Shown here one piece after another: positions 16,960 through 25,985 of a stretch of 36,668 nt of DNA. The stretch spans positions 1 to 36,668 of the forward strand of contig JANQLA010000466.1 in NCBI GenBank assembly GCA_028280855.1, read 5' to 3'. Origin of the DNA: Melioribacteraceae bacterium. Lineage in GTDB: Bacteria; Bacteroidota; Ignavibacteria; Ignavibacteriales; Melioribacteraceae. A program made the translations under genes and the position numbers. The notes under the pieces are model-generated. The model searched no databases. It was not told the origin of the DNA and saw only the letters and a program-made list of their open reading frames with translations. Position 1 is the first letter of the stretch. The number at the start of each line of letters is the position of its first letter.

Positions 16960-17577
16960 CTAACTATTGTGATATGTCTCACTTATTGATTTACCGATGT
17001 ATTTAATAACCGAAGCTTTTCCCTGGTGGAGGGCCCCTTCGTTGAGGTTAATAATTTCTTTTGAGAATTTTATTATATCCAGTTGGTTAAAATCAGTGTA
17101 AATATCTTCTAAAGTGTAAAGTAAGTCGGTAGTTTTCGGCCCGCCGGAGTTATATTTTAGCTGATCAATATCATACGATTCCAGGATAACATAACCTCCT
17201 GGTTTAAGTCCGTTTACGACTTTGGAATGTAATTTTTGTCTCTGTTCCGTTTCTATATGAATAAAAATTAATACAATCAAATCAAAAGAGTTATTTTCAA
17301 TTTCAAGACTTTCAAAGTCGGATAAGATATATTCAATTTTTACTTTATTCTCAGCGGCAAGATTTAAAGCTTTGCTTCTGGCATTTTCGCTCCAATCGGT
17401 TGCTAAAACATTCCAGCCTTTTCTCGCAGCATAAACTGCGTTTCTTCCTTCTCCTTCACCGATAAATAAGGCCTTTCCCGGGTTGAGTTTATCAATTTCT
17501 TGTTTTAGAAAGTCATTCGGCTCTTTGCCGTAAACATACTCTTTGTTTGAAAATCGCTGTTCCCACATTTCTTTCAT
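16960..17577 (-). CDS. Class I SAM-dependent methyltransferase, TehB-like
   Basis: A 205-residue methyltransferase. The N-terminus WEQRFSNKEYVYGKEPNDFL is the typical start of the TehB-like/thiopurine-type group. Motif I is ALFIGEGEGRNAVYAARKGW (residues about 34-53), followed by the acidic loop VLATDWSENA, FDLIVLIFIHI (motif IV) and LKPGGYVILESY. The N-terminal pattern is the one seen in proteins annotated as tellurite-resistance or small-molecule methyltransferases, but the actual acceptor is unknown. It lies directly upstream of the TetR gene on the same strand, 86 bases away, so it may share stress-related expression with the efflux operon. It is divergent from the FAH-family gene. Confidence 0.85.
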   Translation of the reverse strand: MKEMWEQRFSNKEYVYGKEPNDFLKQEIDKLNPGKALFIGEGEGRNAVYAARKGWNVLATDWSENARSKALNLAAENKVKIEYILSDFESLEIENNSFDLIVLIFIHIETEQRQKLHSKVVNGLKPGGYVILESYDIDQLKYNSGGPKTTDLLYTLEDIYTDFNQLDIIKFSKEIINLNEGALHQGKASVIKYIGKSISETYHNS

Positions 17578-17664
17578 TTTCTACCCCTACACATAATTTG
17601 CCGGTTGTAAAACTAAGGATTATCAAATAATTTTGAAGCTAAAATGAAACATCCTGAGTAAGCT

Positions 17665-18321
17665 ATGAAAAAAATTGTTATCAACGGGAAAGAAGAAAAA
17701 TTCAACATTGGAAAAATAGTTTGTGTAGGCAGAAATTATGCGAAGCACGCCCACGAACTGGGAAATGATGTTCCAAAAGAGCCGATGTTGTTTCTCAAAA
17801 CCTCATCTTGTGTTATAAATTCAGGGGAACAAGTGGAGCACCCTTCTTACTCGGAAAACCTGCATTACGAAGTGGAATTGGTTTTGCTAATCGGCTCAAC
17901 GTTAAAAGACGCAAATGACAAACAAGCTCGAAATGCCGTAACCGCATACGGCGTTGGTCTGGATATGACGTTACGCGATCTTCAAAATGAATTGAAAACT
18001 AAAGGCAGCCCCTGGACAACCGCAAAAGTTTTTGATACTTCAGCTGTGCTCGGTGATTTTGTGTCGGGCGATAATTATGAATTAAAAGGCAATGAGAGGA
18101 TTTGGCTAAGTGTTAACGGTGAAATGAAGCAGAATTCATTTCTGAACAATATGATATTTAATATACCCACGCTTATAAAGTATATTTCTTCCCGGATGAC
18201 TCTTGAACCGGGGGACTTAATATTTACAGGTACTCCAGAAGGGGTAGGAAGAGTTATTTCCGGTGACAAGCTCGAAGGGGGAATACAGGGAATTGGGAAA
18301 GTTACGACAACAATAAAATAA
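17665..18321 (+). CDS. Fumarylacetoacetate hydrolase family protein (FAHD1-like)
   Basis: A 218-residue FAH-fold protein, the short form made only of the catalytic domain. The start IVCVGRNYAKHAHELGNDVP is the family hallmark. Metal ligands are in HYEVELVLLIG (the two Glu). YGVGLDMTLRDLQ supplies the metal-binding Asp, and GDLIFTGTPEGVGRV forms the active-site loop. Members act as acylpyruvate hydrolases or oxaloacetate decarboxylases, or as hydratase/isomerases in aromatic catabolism. No catabolic neighbours are present, so a housekeeping FAHD1-type activity is the better guess. It stands alone, between divergent and convergent neighbours. Confidence 0.9.
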   Translation: MKKIVINGKEEKFNIGKIVCVGRNYAKHAHELGNDVPKEPMLFLKTSSCVINSGEQVEHPSYSENLHYEVELVLLIGSTLKDANDKQARNAVTAYGVGLDMTLRDLQNELKTKGSPWTTAKVFDTSAVLGDFVSGDNYELKGNERIWLSVNGEMKQNSFLNNMIFNIPTLIKYISSRMTLEPGDLIFTGTPEGVGRVISGDKLEGGIQGIGKVTTTIK

Positions 18322-18397
18322 CACGAAAGTTTTGTCCATCAAATTTTTTAACCTGTCGGGCTATTAAATTTATTAATTTCGTTTAAAGGGAATGCTA

Positions 18398-19447
18398 TTA
18401 CCCCATCAAACCATTCACAAATTTCAGGTTGGGCGAATTAGATTCCGACACGAGTATTTTGATAACAGCTGTTATGGGTACAGATAGAAACATTCCGACC
18501 AGTCCCCAGATGTATCCCCACAAGAGTAATGAAAGCAGGATAATAAGAGGGTTTATCCCAAGTCTGTCGCCCATTATTTTAGGTTCCAGTAAGCTGCCGT
18601 AAATATTTTGAACACCCGTGATAATTCCACCTACCAGCAATGCATATCCAAAAGATTCGTATTGAACAAGCGCTATTAATGTAGGGAATATTACAGCTAG
18701 TACTGACCCGATATTTGGAATAAAGTTAAGGAGGAATGTAAGCACGACCCATACAACCAGGAAGTCAATATCGAACAACCATAAAACAATGCCCACGCTT
18801 AATGCTGTCAGCAAACTAATTAAGGACTTCGTTACAAGATAGTGTTGTATTTTCTCGGGTATATTTTTAATTGTTCTATCGAAAGATTCCCCGTTTTTCT
18901 CATCTTCCTCATCGTCGGAAAAACGAGATTTGAACGCATTAATAATTTTATTGTGTCCGCCGCTAATGAAAATGAAAAAGAATAACACGAAAAATACCGT
19001 TGAAACGAAAGACAATGTTGATGAAAAGAATCCACCTGCAAGCCCGCCAATATCTAACGTTTCGTTCAGGTAGCTTAGTAAATTGAATTCAGCAATCACC
19101 GGGTCGGTTATACCGAATGAATTTGCAGAGTTGCTGATAATGTTATTTAACTTTGCTTCATAGCTTGGTATAGATTCGCTGAACCGTTCGAATGACACAA
19201 TAATTACTCTCGATAAGCCCCATACAAATAAAATAACAATTAGCAAATCGGCAATAACAGCAATGCCGTAAGGAATCCTTTTGCGGGTAATAAGAGTGTT
19301 AAGCGGCTGAAATATAAAAAATAGGAAATACGCCAGCACAAAAGGAATAAAAATATGCTGCAGTTCTTTTAGTACTAGAAATATCGCTATAAGCCCAATA
19401 GAGCTTATAAAAAACTTAACCGCGGGATCCATCGAAATTCGCTGCAT
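18398..19447 (-). CDS. AI-2E family transporter
   Basis: A 349-residue membrane protein of the AI-2E (PerM/TqsA) family. It has about eight helices arranged as an N-terminal pair, a soluble stretch near residues 170-200 rich in acidic residues (SRFSDDEEDEKNGES) and a C-terminal block. The C-terminal block carries the conserved LNFIPNIGSVLAVIFP and the LEPKIMGDRLGINPLIILLS motif. The start is placed at the ATG at 19447, which has GGAAAG just upstream; the longer frame reaches only a TTG at 19537 and adds a non-conserved segment. Family members export AI-2, sodium or other small solutes. The substrate here is unknown. Confidence 0.88.
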   Translation of the reverse strand: MQRISMDPAVKFFISSIGLIAIFLVLKELQHIFIPFVLAYFLFFIFQPLNTLITRKRIPYGIAVIADLLIVILFVWGLSRVIIVSFERFSESIPSYEAKLNNIISNSANSFGITDPVIAEFNLLSYLNETLDIGGLAGGFFSSTLSFVSTVFFVLFFFIFISGGHNKIINAFKSRFSDDEEDEKNGESFDRTIKNIPEKIQHYLVTKSLISLLTALSVGIVLWLFDIDFLVVWVVLTFLLNFIPNIGSVLAVIFPTLIALVQYESFGYALLVGGIITGVQNIYGSLLEPKIMGDRLGINPLIILLSLLLWGYIWGLVGMFLSVPITAVIKILVSESNSPNLKFVNGLMG

Positions 19448-19716
19448 ATACTTTCCGAAAGAGTTGTGGAATGATGAATCAAAAATAATAAAGTACTGTT
19501 TGAAATGCTTAGCAGAAAGTGCCAAGTTGTACGGCAACGCAATCCTTGGATTAGACTCATATTGAAACGAGAATTTTTACATACAAATTCCCAATCGGAT
19601 TCTGTAATTGAGTCAGAATAGTAGGGTAATTTGCAAGTGATGAAATCAATCTGAATAATATTTTCACTATTTTGCACCACCTATTCTTATACTATTTTCT
19701 TTCAAAGGAGCATAAA

Positions 19717-21084
19717 ATGAAGTTAAGATTATTAATAATAATTACCCTTATCTCTTTTCTGTTTGTTGGATGCAAGGCCGAAGTAAAAGTTGACCAAGGA
19801 TCTGATGATGGAAAGGTTTACACTCATCCGGAATGGTCTTACAATGCGGGTATATACGAAGTTAATGTTCGTCAGTTTACCGAAGAAGGTAACTTTGCGG
19901 CTTTTGAAGAACACCTGCCTCGTCTTAAGAACCTGGGTGTAAAAATATTATGGTTTATGCCCATTCATCCAATAGGTGAAGTTAACCGGAAGGGAACACT
20001 CGGCAGTTACTATTCTGTAAAAGATTATAAAGCCGTTAACCCGGAGTTCGGTACGATGGAAGAATTTAAGGCGCTTGTAAAAAAGATACAAGATATGGGC
20101 ATGTACGTTATCCTCGACTGGGTAGCAAACCATTCTGCATGGGATCATCCTTGGACTGTTACCAATCCCGAATTTTACGAAAAAGATTCATCAGGTAACT
20201 TTACACCTCCTCATGGAACTGATTGGTCAGATGTAATTCAACTCGACTATAATAACAAAGAAATGCGCTCCGCTATGCTGGATGCTCTCAAATTCTGGGT
20301 TGAAGAAGCGAACATAGACGGCTACCGCTGCGACGTCGCTGCAATGGTTCCAACCGATTTCTGGATTGATGTTCGCAAAGAGCTAGACAAAATTAAGCCC
20401 GTTTTTATGCTTGCCGAAGCACACGAACCCGAGCTGCACCAGGCGTTTGATATGACTTACAACTGGCAGCTTAAAGATGTAATGAACAGAATGGCGGCTG
20501 GTGAAGATAATGTTGACAGCTTAATTGAACATGTAAACAATGAATACGAACAATACCCTGAAGATGCCTTTCGAATGACTTTTACAACCAACCATGATGA
20601 AAATTCATGGAACGGAACATCATACGAACGATTGGGTGAGGGAGTCCCAACATTTACAGTATTAACCGGTACTTTGCCGGGAATGATGCTTGTTTACAAC
20701 GGTCAGGAAGCCGGCCTAAACAAACCGCTGGAATTCTTCGAGAAGGATTTAATCGAATGGAAAGACCACGAAATGTTCGGCCTGTTCCAAAAACTACTTG
20801 AATTAAAACGTACAAACAAAGCTTTGTGGAACGGTGAAAAAGGCGGTAAGCTCGAAGTACTTGATACCGAACAGTTCGAAGATATATTCTCATTTGTGCG
20901 TGAAAAAGACGATAACAAGATTTTTACAATCTTCAACTTCTCGGATGAAGCAAAAGAAGTAACAATTGAGTCGCCCAAAATACAGGACTCGTTTACAAAT
21001 TTATTCACCGAAGACTTTGTAAAAATTAAAGCCGACTATACAGAGGAGATTCCTGCATGGGGATATAGGGTGTTTTATAAATAA
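19717..21084 (+). CDS. GH13-family alpha-amylase-like lipoprotein
   Basis: A 455-residue protein starting at the ATG with AAAGGAG (19704-19710) upstream; the longer frame lacks such a site. A signal sequence ends FLFVGC, so C19 is the likely lipidated residue. The (beta/alpha)8 barrel shows the GH13 regions: I DWVANH (134-139), II GYRCD with nucleophile D206, III AEAH with acid/base E234, and IV TNHDE with D294. A short all-beta C-terminal domain follows (FTIFNFSDEAKEVTIE). It probably degrades alpha-glucans or maltodextrins at the cell surface or in the periplasm. No maltose transporter or regulator is next to it. Confidence 0.92.
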   Translation: MKLRLLIIITLISFLFVGCKAEVKVDQGSDDGKVYTHPEWSYNAGIYEVNVRQFTEEGNFAAFEEHLPRLKNLGVKILWFMPIHPIGEVNRKGTLGSYYSVKDYKAVNPEFGTMEEFKALVKKIQDMGMYVILDWVANHSAWDHPWTVTNPEFYEKDSSGNFTPPHGTDWSDVIQLDYNNKEMRSAMLDALKFWVEEANIDGYRCDVAAMVPTDFWIDVRKELDKIKPVFMLAEAHEPELHQAFDMTYNWQLKDVMNRMAAGEDNVDSLIEHVNNEYEQYPEDAFRMTFTTNHDENSWNGTSYERLGEGVPTFTVLTGTLPGMMLVYNGQEAGLNKPLEFFEKDLIEWKDHEMFGLFQKLLELKRTNKALWNGEKGGKLEVLDTEQFEDIFSFVREKDDNKIFTIFNFSDEAKEVTIESPKIQDSFTNLFTEDFVKIKADYTEEIPAWGYRVFYK

Positions 21085-21096
21085 ATTTTTAAGTCA

Positions 21097-21115
21097 GGCG
21101 GAATTTCATACCGCC
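21097..21115 (+). terminator. Weak hairpin after the GH13 gene
   Basis: GGCGG (21097-21101) and CCGCC (21111-21115) form a five-pair GC stem with a nine-base loop, 12 bases after the stop codon. There is no T-run after it, so termination is uncertain. Confidence 0.3.
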
Positions 21116-21353
21116 GGACATGTAAATATTGTTATTCGCTATTTAATATTATTATTTTTCCGTTGGTTGATTAAGTATATAAAATATATTCCTATTAATG
21201 ACTACAAGGTTAGTTAGCGACATGTTAGCTTCAAGTACATGAAGATAAAATGAAAATATGATTTTTTATGAAAAGATATCAGAAAACAACAGATACACTT
21301 TTTAATGTGCATCTAGAAGAAGTAAAATTAGCTATAAACTTTGCAAATAAAAT

Positions 21354-22454
21354 ATGGCAAGAATTAACGTAAATATAAATCCGAACATTTTGCTATGGGC
21401 AAGACAAGAAGCGGGTTATACTATTGATGAAGTAGCTGCAAAGCTTTCTGTTAATTCTGATCGCTATCAAAAATGGGAAAAAGAAGGTAAAGACATTCCA
21501 TTTGGGAAGTTGCAAAATCTAGCAACATATTATAAGAGGCAACTTGCTGTTTTCTTCTTACCCAATGTTCCTACCAAAATTAAAAAGCCCAAAGACTTTA
21601 GGAACTTATCCCCTTCTGATAGCTCCCTTTCAAAGGAGGTATTGCTTACTTTACGAAGAAGTAGCTATTTGCAAAGAATTGCAAATAATTTGGAAGGAGA
21701 AAATTACTGGGGCAAAAAATTAAGCTGGTTAAATGAAGTTGAGAAGCTCAATGATCAAGCAGACAGTATTATTCGATTAAGGGAATTGATGGGAATTAAT
21801 ATTGATCAACAGTTAAAGTGGACATCTGATAGTGAGGCATACAGGATTTGGAGAACAGCCATTGAAGAAAAACTTGGAATTTTAATCTTTCAATTTTCTA
21901 TGCCGATGGAAGAACTTCAAGGATTCTGCATGCTTGATACTTTACCTTACATAATTGTAACAAATAGTAATCATAGCTACACCGGAAGAATTTTTACTAT
22001 ATTTCACGAATTAGCTCATATCATACGTCGTCAATCCGGCATGTGCCTTATTGAAAAGATTGAGCAAAATCAAAAGGAAGAATGGGCTTGTAATACTTTT
22101 GCAGGAAGTTTTCTTGCACCATTAAACACTATCGTTCAAACTGATAACTTAAAGGAAATTGCGACTTATTCACGCAAATTAAAAATCAGCCGTGAAGTTT
22201 ATTTAAGAAGACTAAAAGAAGAAGGATTATTGCCTGACGTAAAATTTTATGCTTTACTTGATGATATTAAAGATACATACAAGAAAAAAGAAAAATCTAA
22301 AGGGTTTGTTTTACCTGAAGCAAAAAGCAGAGCGTCCAGAGGCGAGACATTCTATAATATTGTTTTTGAGGCAATAGGCAATAATCGTATTAATTATACC
22401 GATGCTGCCCACGCACTAGGTTTGAAAGTAAATAGGTTAATCAATGAAATCTGA
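21354..22454 (+). CDS. XRE-HTH plus ImmA/IrrE metallopeptidase-type protein (antitoxin-like partner of DUF4411)
   Basis: A 366-residue protein with two domains. Residues 8-65 are an XRE helix-turn-helix (ILLWARQEAGYTIDEVAAKL, then DRYQKWEKEGKDIPFGKL). Residues about 165-270 are an ImmA/IrrE (DUF955) zinc peptidase with HELAH at 218-222 and the third ligand in KEEWACNTFAGSFLAP. The C-terminal helical part (about 290-366) has no clear match. Proteins of this build commonly sit directly before a DUF4411 PIN-like protein, as here (11-base overlap). They are thought to act as the repressor/antitoxin of that pair. The peptidase motif is intact, so regulated proteolysis is possible. Confidence 0.88.
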   Translation: MARINVNINPNILLWARQEAGYTIDEVAAKLSVNSDRYQKWEKEGKDIPFGKLQNLATYYKRQLAVFFLPNVPTKIKKPKDFRNLSPSDSSLSKEVLLTLRRSSYLQRIANNLEGENYWGKKLSWLNEVEKLNDQADSIIRLRELMGINIDQQLKWTSDSEAYRIWRTAIEEKLGILIFQFSMPMEELQGFCMLDTLPYIIVTNSNHSYTGRIFTIFHELAHIIRRQSGMCLIEKIEQNQKEEWACNTFAGSFLAPLNTIVQTDNLKEIATYSRKLKISREVYLRRLKEEGLLPDVKFYALLDDIKDTYKKKEKSKGFVLPEAKSRASRGETFYNIVFEAIGNNRINYTDAAHALGLKVNRLINEI

Positions 22455-22968
22455 TGTTAGAGAGATTTATTGTATTGATGCCAGTGCTTTTATTACAATG
22501 CATCGCTTTTATCCAGCTCGTATTATACCGGATTTATGGTCCCACTTAGACAAACTATTTAAACGAAACAAAATATTATCACACCAAATTGTTTTTGATG
22601 AAATCGTTCCTAAATCAGGTGAAAAAGACGAACTTGCTCAATGGCTAAATAGCTATAGATCAAATTTCATTTCAACATCGCAAAGGCAAGTTGAGCTCGT
22701 GCCAGATATATTAAACAAATTTCCCAAACTCATTGATCCTGAATCTGAAAAGGACCAAGCAGATCCATGGATGGTAGCCATGCTAATTGAAATAATGGAA
22801 GAAGAGGGAATATTTGGTGAGCAATCAGAATACGCTATGGTAACCACTTAAAGCGAAAAGAGCTCAAATAAATTACCTGCTGCATGCAAATATTATAATA
22901 TTCGACATATGAATTTATTTGATTTTTATGAAGCAAATAGTTTCGAGTTTTCTATAAAACAAAAATAG
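22444..22968 (+). pseudogene. DUF4411 PIN-like toxin gene interrupted by an in-frame TAA
   Basis: The first 135 codons are a DUF4411/PIN-like domain: YCIDASAFITMH (D12), IVFDEIVP (E53) and KDQADPWMVAML (D104/D107) carry the acidic residues expected for a PIN nuclease. The frame stops at TAA 22849-22851, right after YAMVTT, where homologs continue VVT-E. The same frame stays open for 38 more codons (SEKSSNKLPAACKYYNIRHM, then LFDFYEANSFEF) to a TAG at 22966-22968. That stretch looks like the normal DUF4411 C-terminus. A single change such as GAA to TAA would explain it. The product is therefore truncated at its last conserved motif unless the stop is read through or is a sequence error. Confidence 0.75.
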
Positions 22969-23138
22969 TGTACAGATCTTTTTATATATCAAAAGAGAAT
23001 CAACAAACTATTAAAATCAGATAGAACCTTGCTTAATTATGAACAATATATGAACATTATTTAGAATTGAAACTGAGTAAAATAAAACCCAAGTGGTAAT
23101 TCTAAGAGCTATTTATATTATCTAAATTTTTCTGACAA

Positions 23139-23615
23139 ATGGAAAACTCAGCTAAACTGACAAATCGATTCAGAGAAGTACTGTTAAGCGGCAAATGGAT
23201 TGCCAATACCAATTATAAAGATCAGTTGTCGAACTTGACCTTTGAACAAGCCACAACTAAAATAGGATCGTTTAACTCTATTGCAGCATTAACCTATCAT
23301 ATTAATTATTATACGGCCGGAATATTGAATGTATTTGAAGGCGGAGATTTAGAAATACGCGATAAATATAGTTTTGATATGCCCCCGATTAAATCGAAAG
23401 AAGATTGGGATAAGTTATTTAACGACCTGCTAACCAACGCGGAAAAATTTGCAAGCCAAATCGAACTTACGCCGGATGAAAAATTAGACGAAGTTTTTGT
23501 TGACGAGAAATACGGCACGTATCGAAGAAACATCGAAGGAATGATTGAACATAGTTATTATCATTTGGGACAAATATCTTTGATTAAAAAAATGATAATG
23601 GAACCGACCATTTGA
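23139..23615 (+). CDS. DinB-like four-helix metal-binding protein
   Basis: A 158-residue protein with the DinB/DUF1572 fold pattern: LTYHINYYTAGILNVFEGG holds the first metal-binding His, and the final helix IEHSYYHLGQISLIKKMI supplies the other two. The usual role in this superfamily is a metal-dependent thiol transferase or an unknown stress function. The ATG has only a weak ribosome site. Its TGA overlaps the TTG start of the following XRE-membrane gene, so the two are translationally coupled. Confidence 0.82.
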   Translation: MENSAKLTNRFREVLLSGKWIANTNYKDQLSNLTFEQATTKIGSFNSIAALTYHINYYTAGILNVFEGGDLEIRDKYSFDMPPIKSKEDWDKLFNDLLTNAEKFASQIELTPDEKLDEVFVDEKYGTYRRNIEGMIEHSYYHLGQISLIKKMIMEPTI

Positions 23616-24196
23616 ACAGAATAACTATCGATAATATTGGCGCAAAAGTATTGAGGGCTCGCAAATTAAAATGCCTTTCGCAACAAGAACTGGCAGATAA
23701 AGCCGGGGTATCTTTGCGCACCGTACAACGAATAGAAAATAGCAACACTCAACCTCACCCCCATACGCTTTCAACTATTTCCCGTGTGCTTGAAATTGAT
23801 TTTACAAAAGTTAATGAATCGGAATCAGATTTCGGAGTGGGTCCGGTTAAATGGATCTTAACATCATGCCTGCTTCCAGTTATTCCAATAATAAGCAATT
23901 TGTTAATCCCCGGGTGGTTATACTTCAAAAATCATGACTCGCCTCAAATGAAAACTTGGGGCTCACGAATTTTAACTTTTCAATTGTTCTGGACTGTGAC
24001 TACAACGATTATGATTATTCTAACACCTCCCCTGGCCCTCCTTATTTTTGACACTACTAACCCCGGTAAATTCTACCCGGTGCTTTTTGTTTATATGTGT
24101 AGTGTATTGTTTAATTTTATTGTAATGAGCTTTGCTGCAAACGCATTCTATAAAAATAAACATGGATTTATAGAACGTTTTCCATCCATTTTCTGA
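23612..24196 (+). CDS. XRE-family HTH regulator with membrane-spanning C-terminus
   Basis: A 194-residue protein starting at TTG (23612), which overlaps the previous stop; no in-frame ATG exists before the upstream stop. Residues about 8-65 are a clear XRE helix-turn-helix (LSQQELADKAGVSLRTVQRI). The rest has three to four hydrophobic segments (about 80-105, 118-150, 155-180) similar to the membrane domains found in other Bacteroidota HTH-membrane proteins. It may tie transcription to a membrane signal. The coupled DinB-like gene is the natural target or partner, but this is inference. Confidence 0.82.
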   Translation: MNRITIDNIGAKVLRARKLKCLSQQELADKAGVSLRTVQRIENSNTQPHPHTLSTISRVLEIDFTKVNESESDFGVGPVKWILTSCLLPVIPIISNLLIPGWLYFKNHDSPQMKTWGSRILTFQLFWTVTTTIMIILTPPLALLIFDTTNPGKFYPVLFVYMCSVLFNFIVMSFAANAFYKNKHGFIERFPSIF

Positions 24197-24323
24197 TCTT
24201 CTATCATCTGACGTAAACGTGACGCAATGATGACGCTTAAAACGGGTTGAAATGACAAATCTCCCCGTTTAGTTTTGGCGTCTAAGTTTTTTGATAAATC
24301 TTAATCATAACCCAGGAAAAGCC

Positions 24324-25985
24324 ATGTTCAAAAAGTTGATCAGTCATTTTTCATTTATAAATAAGTACTGTATATCAATTTTATTCCTAACAACTATCAT
24401 TATCTCGGGCTGTTCATCCGCACAAAATATGGATGATCTTCTAGAGGTGTTTGCTAATAATCCCGGGGAAAGTGAACTTGACAGCCCGTTTAATGGAGCG
24501 ATACTGCTGGCTAAAAGTGGAAAGATTGTTTTCCGTGGGGCGTATGGATTAAAAGACAGGGAGAATGGAGTCCCGAATACTTATGAGACCATCTATCCTA
24601 TTGCTTCCGTAACTAAACAATTTACAGCTATGTTAGCAATGATACTTCATGAGAAGCGACAATTAAATATCAACGACAAAATCTCAAAGTTTATTTCCAA
24701 ACCGCCAAATGACAAACAAAATATTACAATTTATCAGCTACTGACGCATACCTCCGGGCTCCCTCACTATGAAGGTTTTCAGCAAATTGGCCTTTCAGAA
24801 CCAGCTTTTTCTTCATCTAGTCATACCCCGAGGTCACTTTCGGAATTAGTTCTTCAAACAAAACTAATATCGGAACCGGGAAGATTGGCGCACTATAGTA
24901 GTCCGGGATATATGCTCTTAGGATACATTCTCGAAATCGCTTCCGGAAAATCTTTTTCAGAATTACTAAAACTCTACATAACTAATCCGTTGAGAATGCG
25001 AAATACCGGTTACACGGATAATTCATTTATAAAAAAATTTGCTGCAAAAGGTTACAGGTTTAAGGAGAAGTATGGATTAGCAAGCATATTTTCCGAGTTC
25101 GGGGGTGAGTTTGTCCAGACGCCATTCCGCGATCAGACTTCGAAGTATGCTGCAGGAGGAATGCACTCTACAGTCGATGATTTATACAGATGGACAAAGG
25201 CCATAAGAAACAATGAGCTTATCTCAAAAGAATTATCAGAAATTATGCTTAAACCCGATTTAAATGGATTTGCATGCGGTTGGATAAGGAACTGGCCGAA
25301 TCTTGTTGAAAAAAATACTGATGCCCGATTGATTCATCATTCCGGTGCGTTGGCGGGGTATCGCTCTTCCTTAGCGTTATATGATGATGGAACAACAATT
25401 ATTTTCCTAGCTAATCTATTCCCGATAGATGACGAGGAGTTTATTCATCAAACTCATTCAATGATCAACGGGGTGGATGATGAAAACGGGTTAAATGGAT
25501 ATCCCAATTGGGGTAGTTACGAAAAATTTCAAGCAATGGGCGGACTTACCGCGCTGAAGAAATATTTTAACAAGTTATCGAAATTATGCGGATATAAAGT
25601 GAAGCCGTCGTTACGATCGCTGGTTGGAATAATTAAAATCCATTTGGATGAAGACAAAGTTCAAGTCGCTGACAGTCTTTTCAGGGTAATTAAGGCGTCA
25701 TACGTTTTAACCGAAAGCAGGATAAACCAATACGGTTACGATTTATTAGGAAATGAAGAATACTGCACAATGGCGATTAACTTTTTCAAGTTGAACACAA
25801 AATTCTTCGGAACATCTGCTAACTCATGGGATAGCCTCGGTGAAGGATTCGAAGCTTGCGGCAAAATGGACTCTGCCAAAACTTCTTATGAAAAAGCAAT
25901 AGAAATTGGAACGAAAACTAATGAGGCTAACCTTGAGTTATACAGAACAAACCTCTTAAGAATAAAAGAAAAACTGAAAAAGTAA
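24324..25985 (+). CDS. Serine hydrolase (class C beta-lactamase / penicillin-binding-like) lipoprotein
   Basis: A 553-residue protein from the ATG at 24324, which is preceded by AGGAAA; the longer frame begins at a TTG. The signal sequence ends IIISGC (C30), a good lipobox. The beta-lactamase domain spans about 50-390 with SVTK (S95-K98). YSSPGY (Y191) sits at the tyrosine motif, with Ser for the usual Asn, and HHSGALAGY (339-346) is at the KTG-equivalent. The C-terminal 110 residues form TPR-like helices (NSWDSLGEGFEACGKMDSAK). Related proteins are esterases, D-aminopeptidases or cell-wall peptidases rather than antibiotic-resistance enzymes. Confidence 0.88.
   Translation: MFKKLISHFSFINKYCISILFLTTIIISGCSSAQNMDDLLEVFANNPGESELDSPFNGAILLAKSGKIVFRGAYGLKDRENGVPNTYETIYPIASVTKQFTAMLAMILHEKRQLNINDKISKFISKPPNDKQNITIYQLLTHTSGLPHYEGFQQIGLSEPAFSSSSHTPRSLSELVLQTKLISEPGRLAHYSSPGYMLLGYILEIASGKSFSELLKLYITNPLRMRNTGYTDNSFIKKFAAKGYRFKEKYGLASIFSEFGGEFVQTPFRDQTSKYAAGGMHSTVDDLYRWTKAIRNNELISKELSEIMLKPDLNGFACGWIRNWPNLVEKNTDARLIHHSGALAGYRSSLALYDDGTTIIFLANLFPIDDEEFIHQTHSMINGVDDENGLNGYPNWGSYEKFQAMGGLTALKKYFNKLSKLCGYKVKPSLRSLVGIIKIHLDEDKVQVADSLFRVIKASYVLTESRINQYGYDLLGNEEYCTMAINFFKLNTKFFGTSANSWDSLGEGFEACGKMDSAKTSYEKAIEIGTKTNEANLELYRTNLLRIKEKLKK

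Noticed and set aside
18322..18397. Possible terminator between the convergent FAH-family and AI-2E genes
   Set aside because: The gap is AT-rich but no stem of useful length could be found.
19448..19537. Upstream extension of the AI-2E transporter
   Set aside because: It begins at TTG and adds 30 residues unlike the family start; the ATG at 19447 has GGAAAG upstream.
21268..21372. A 34-codon frame (MKRYQKTTDTLFNVHLEEVK then LAINFANKIWQELT) overlapping the start of the HTH-ImmA gene
   Set aside because: No ribosome site, no recognisable family, and the frame is short enough to be chance; a leader peptide cannot be excluded.
24324..25985. Antibiotic-resistance beta-lactamase
   Set aside because: The YSSPGY motif, lipoprotein signal and TPR-like tail fit the broad serine hydrolase group rather than AmpC-type enzymes.
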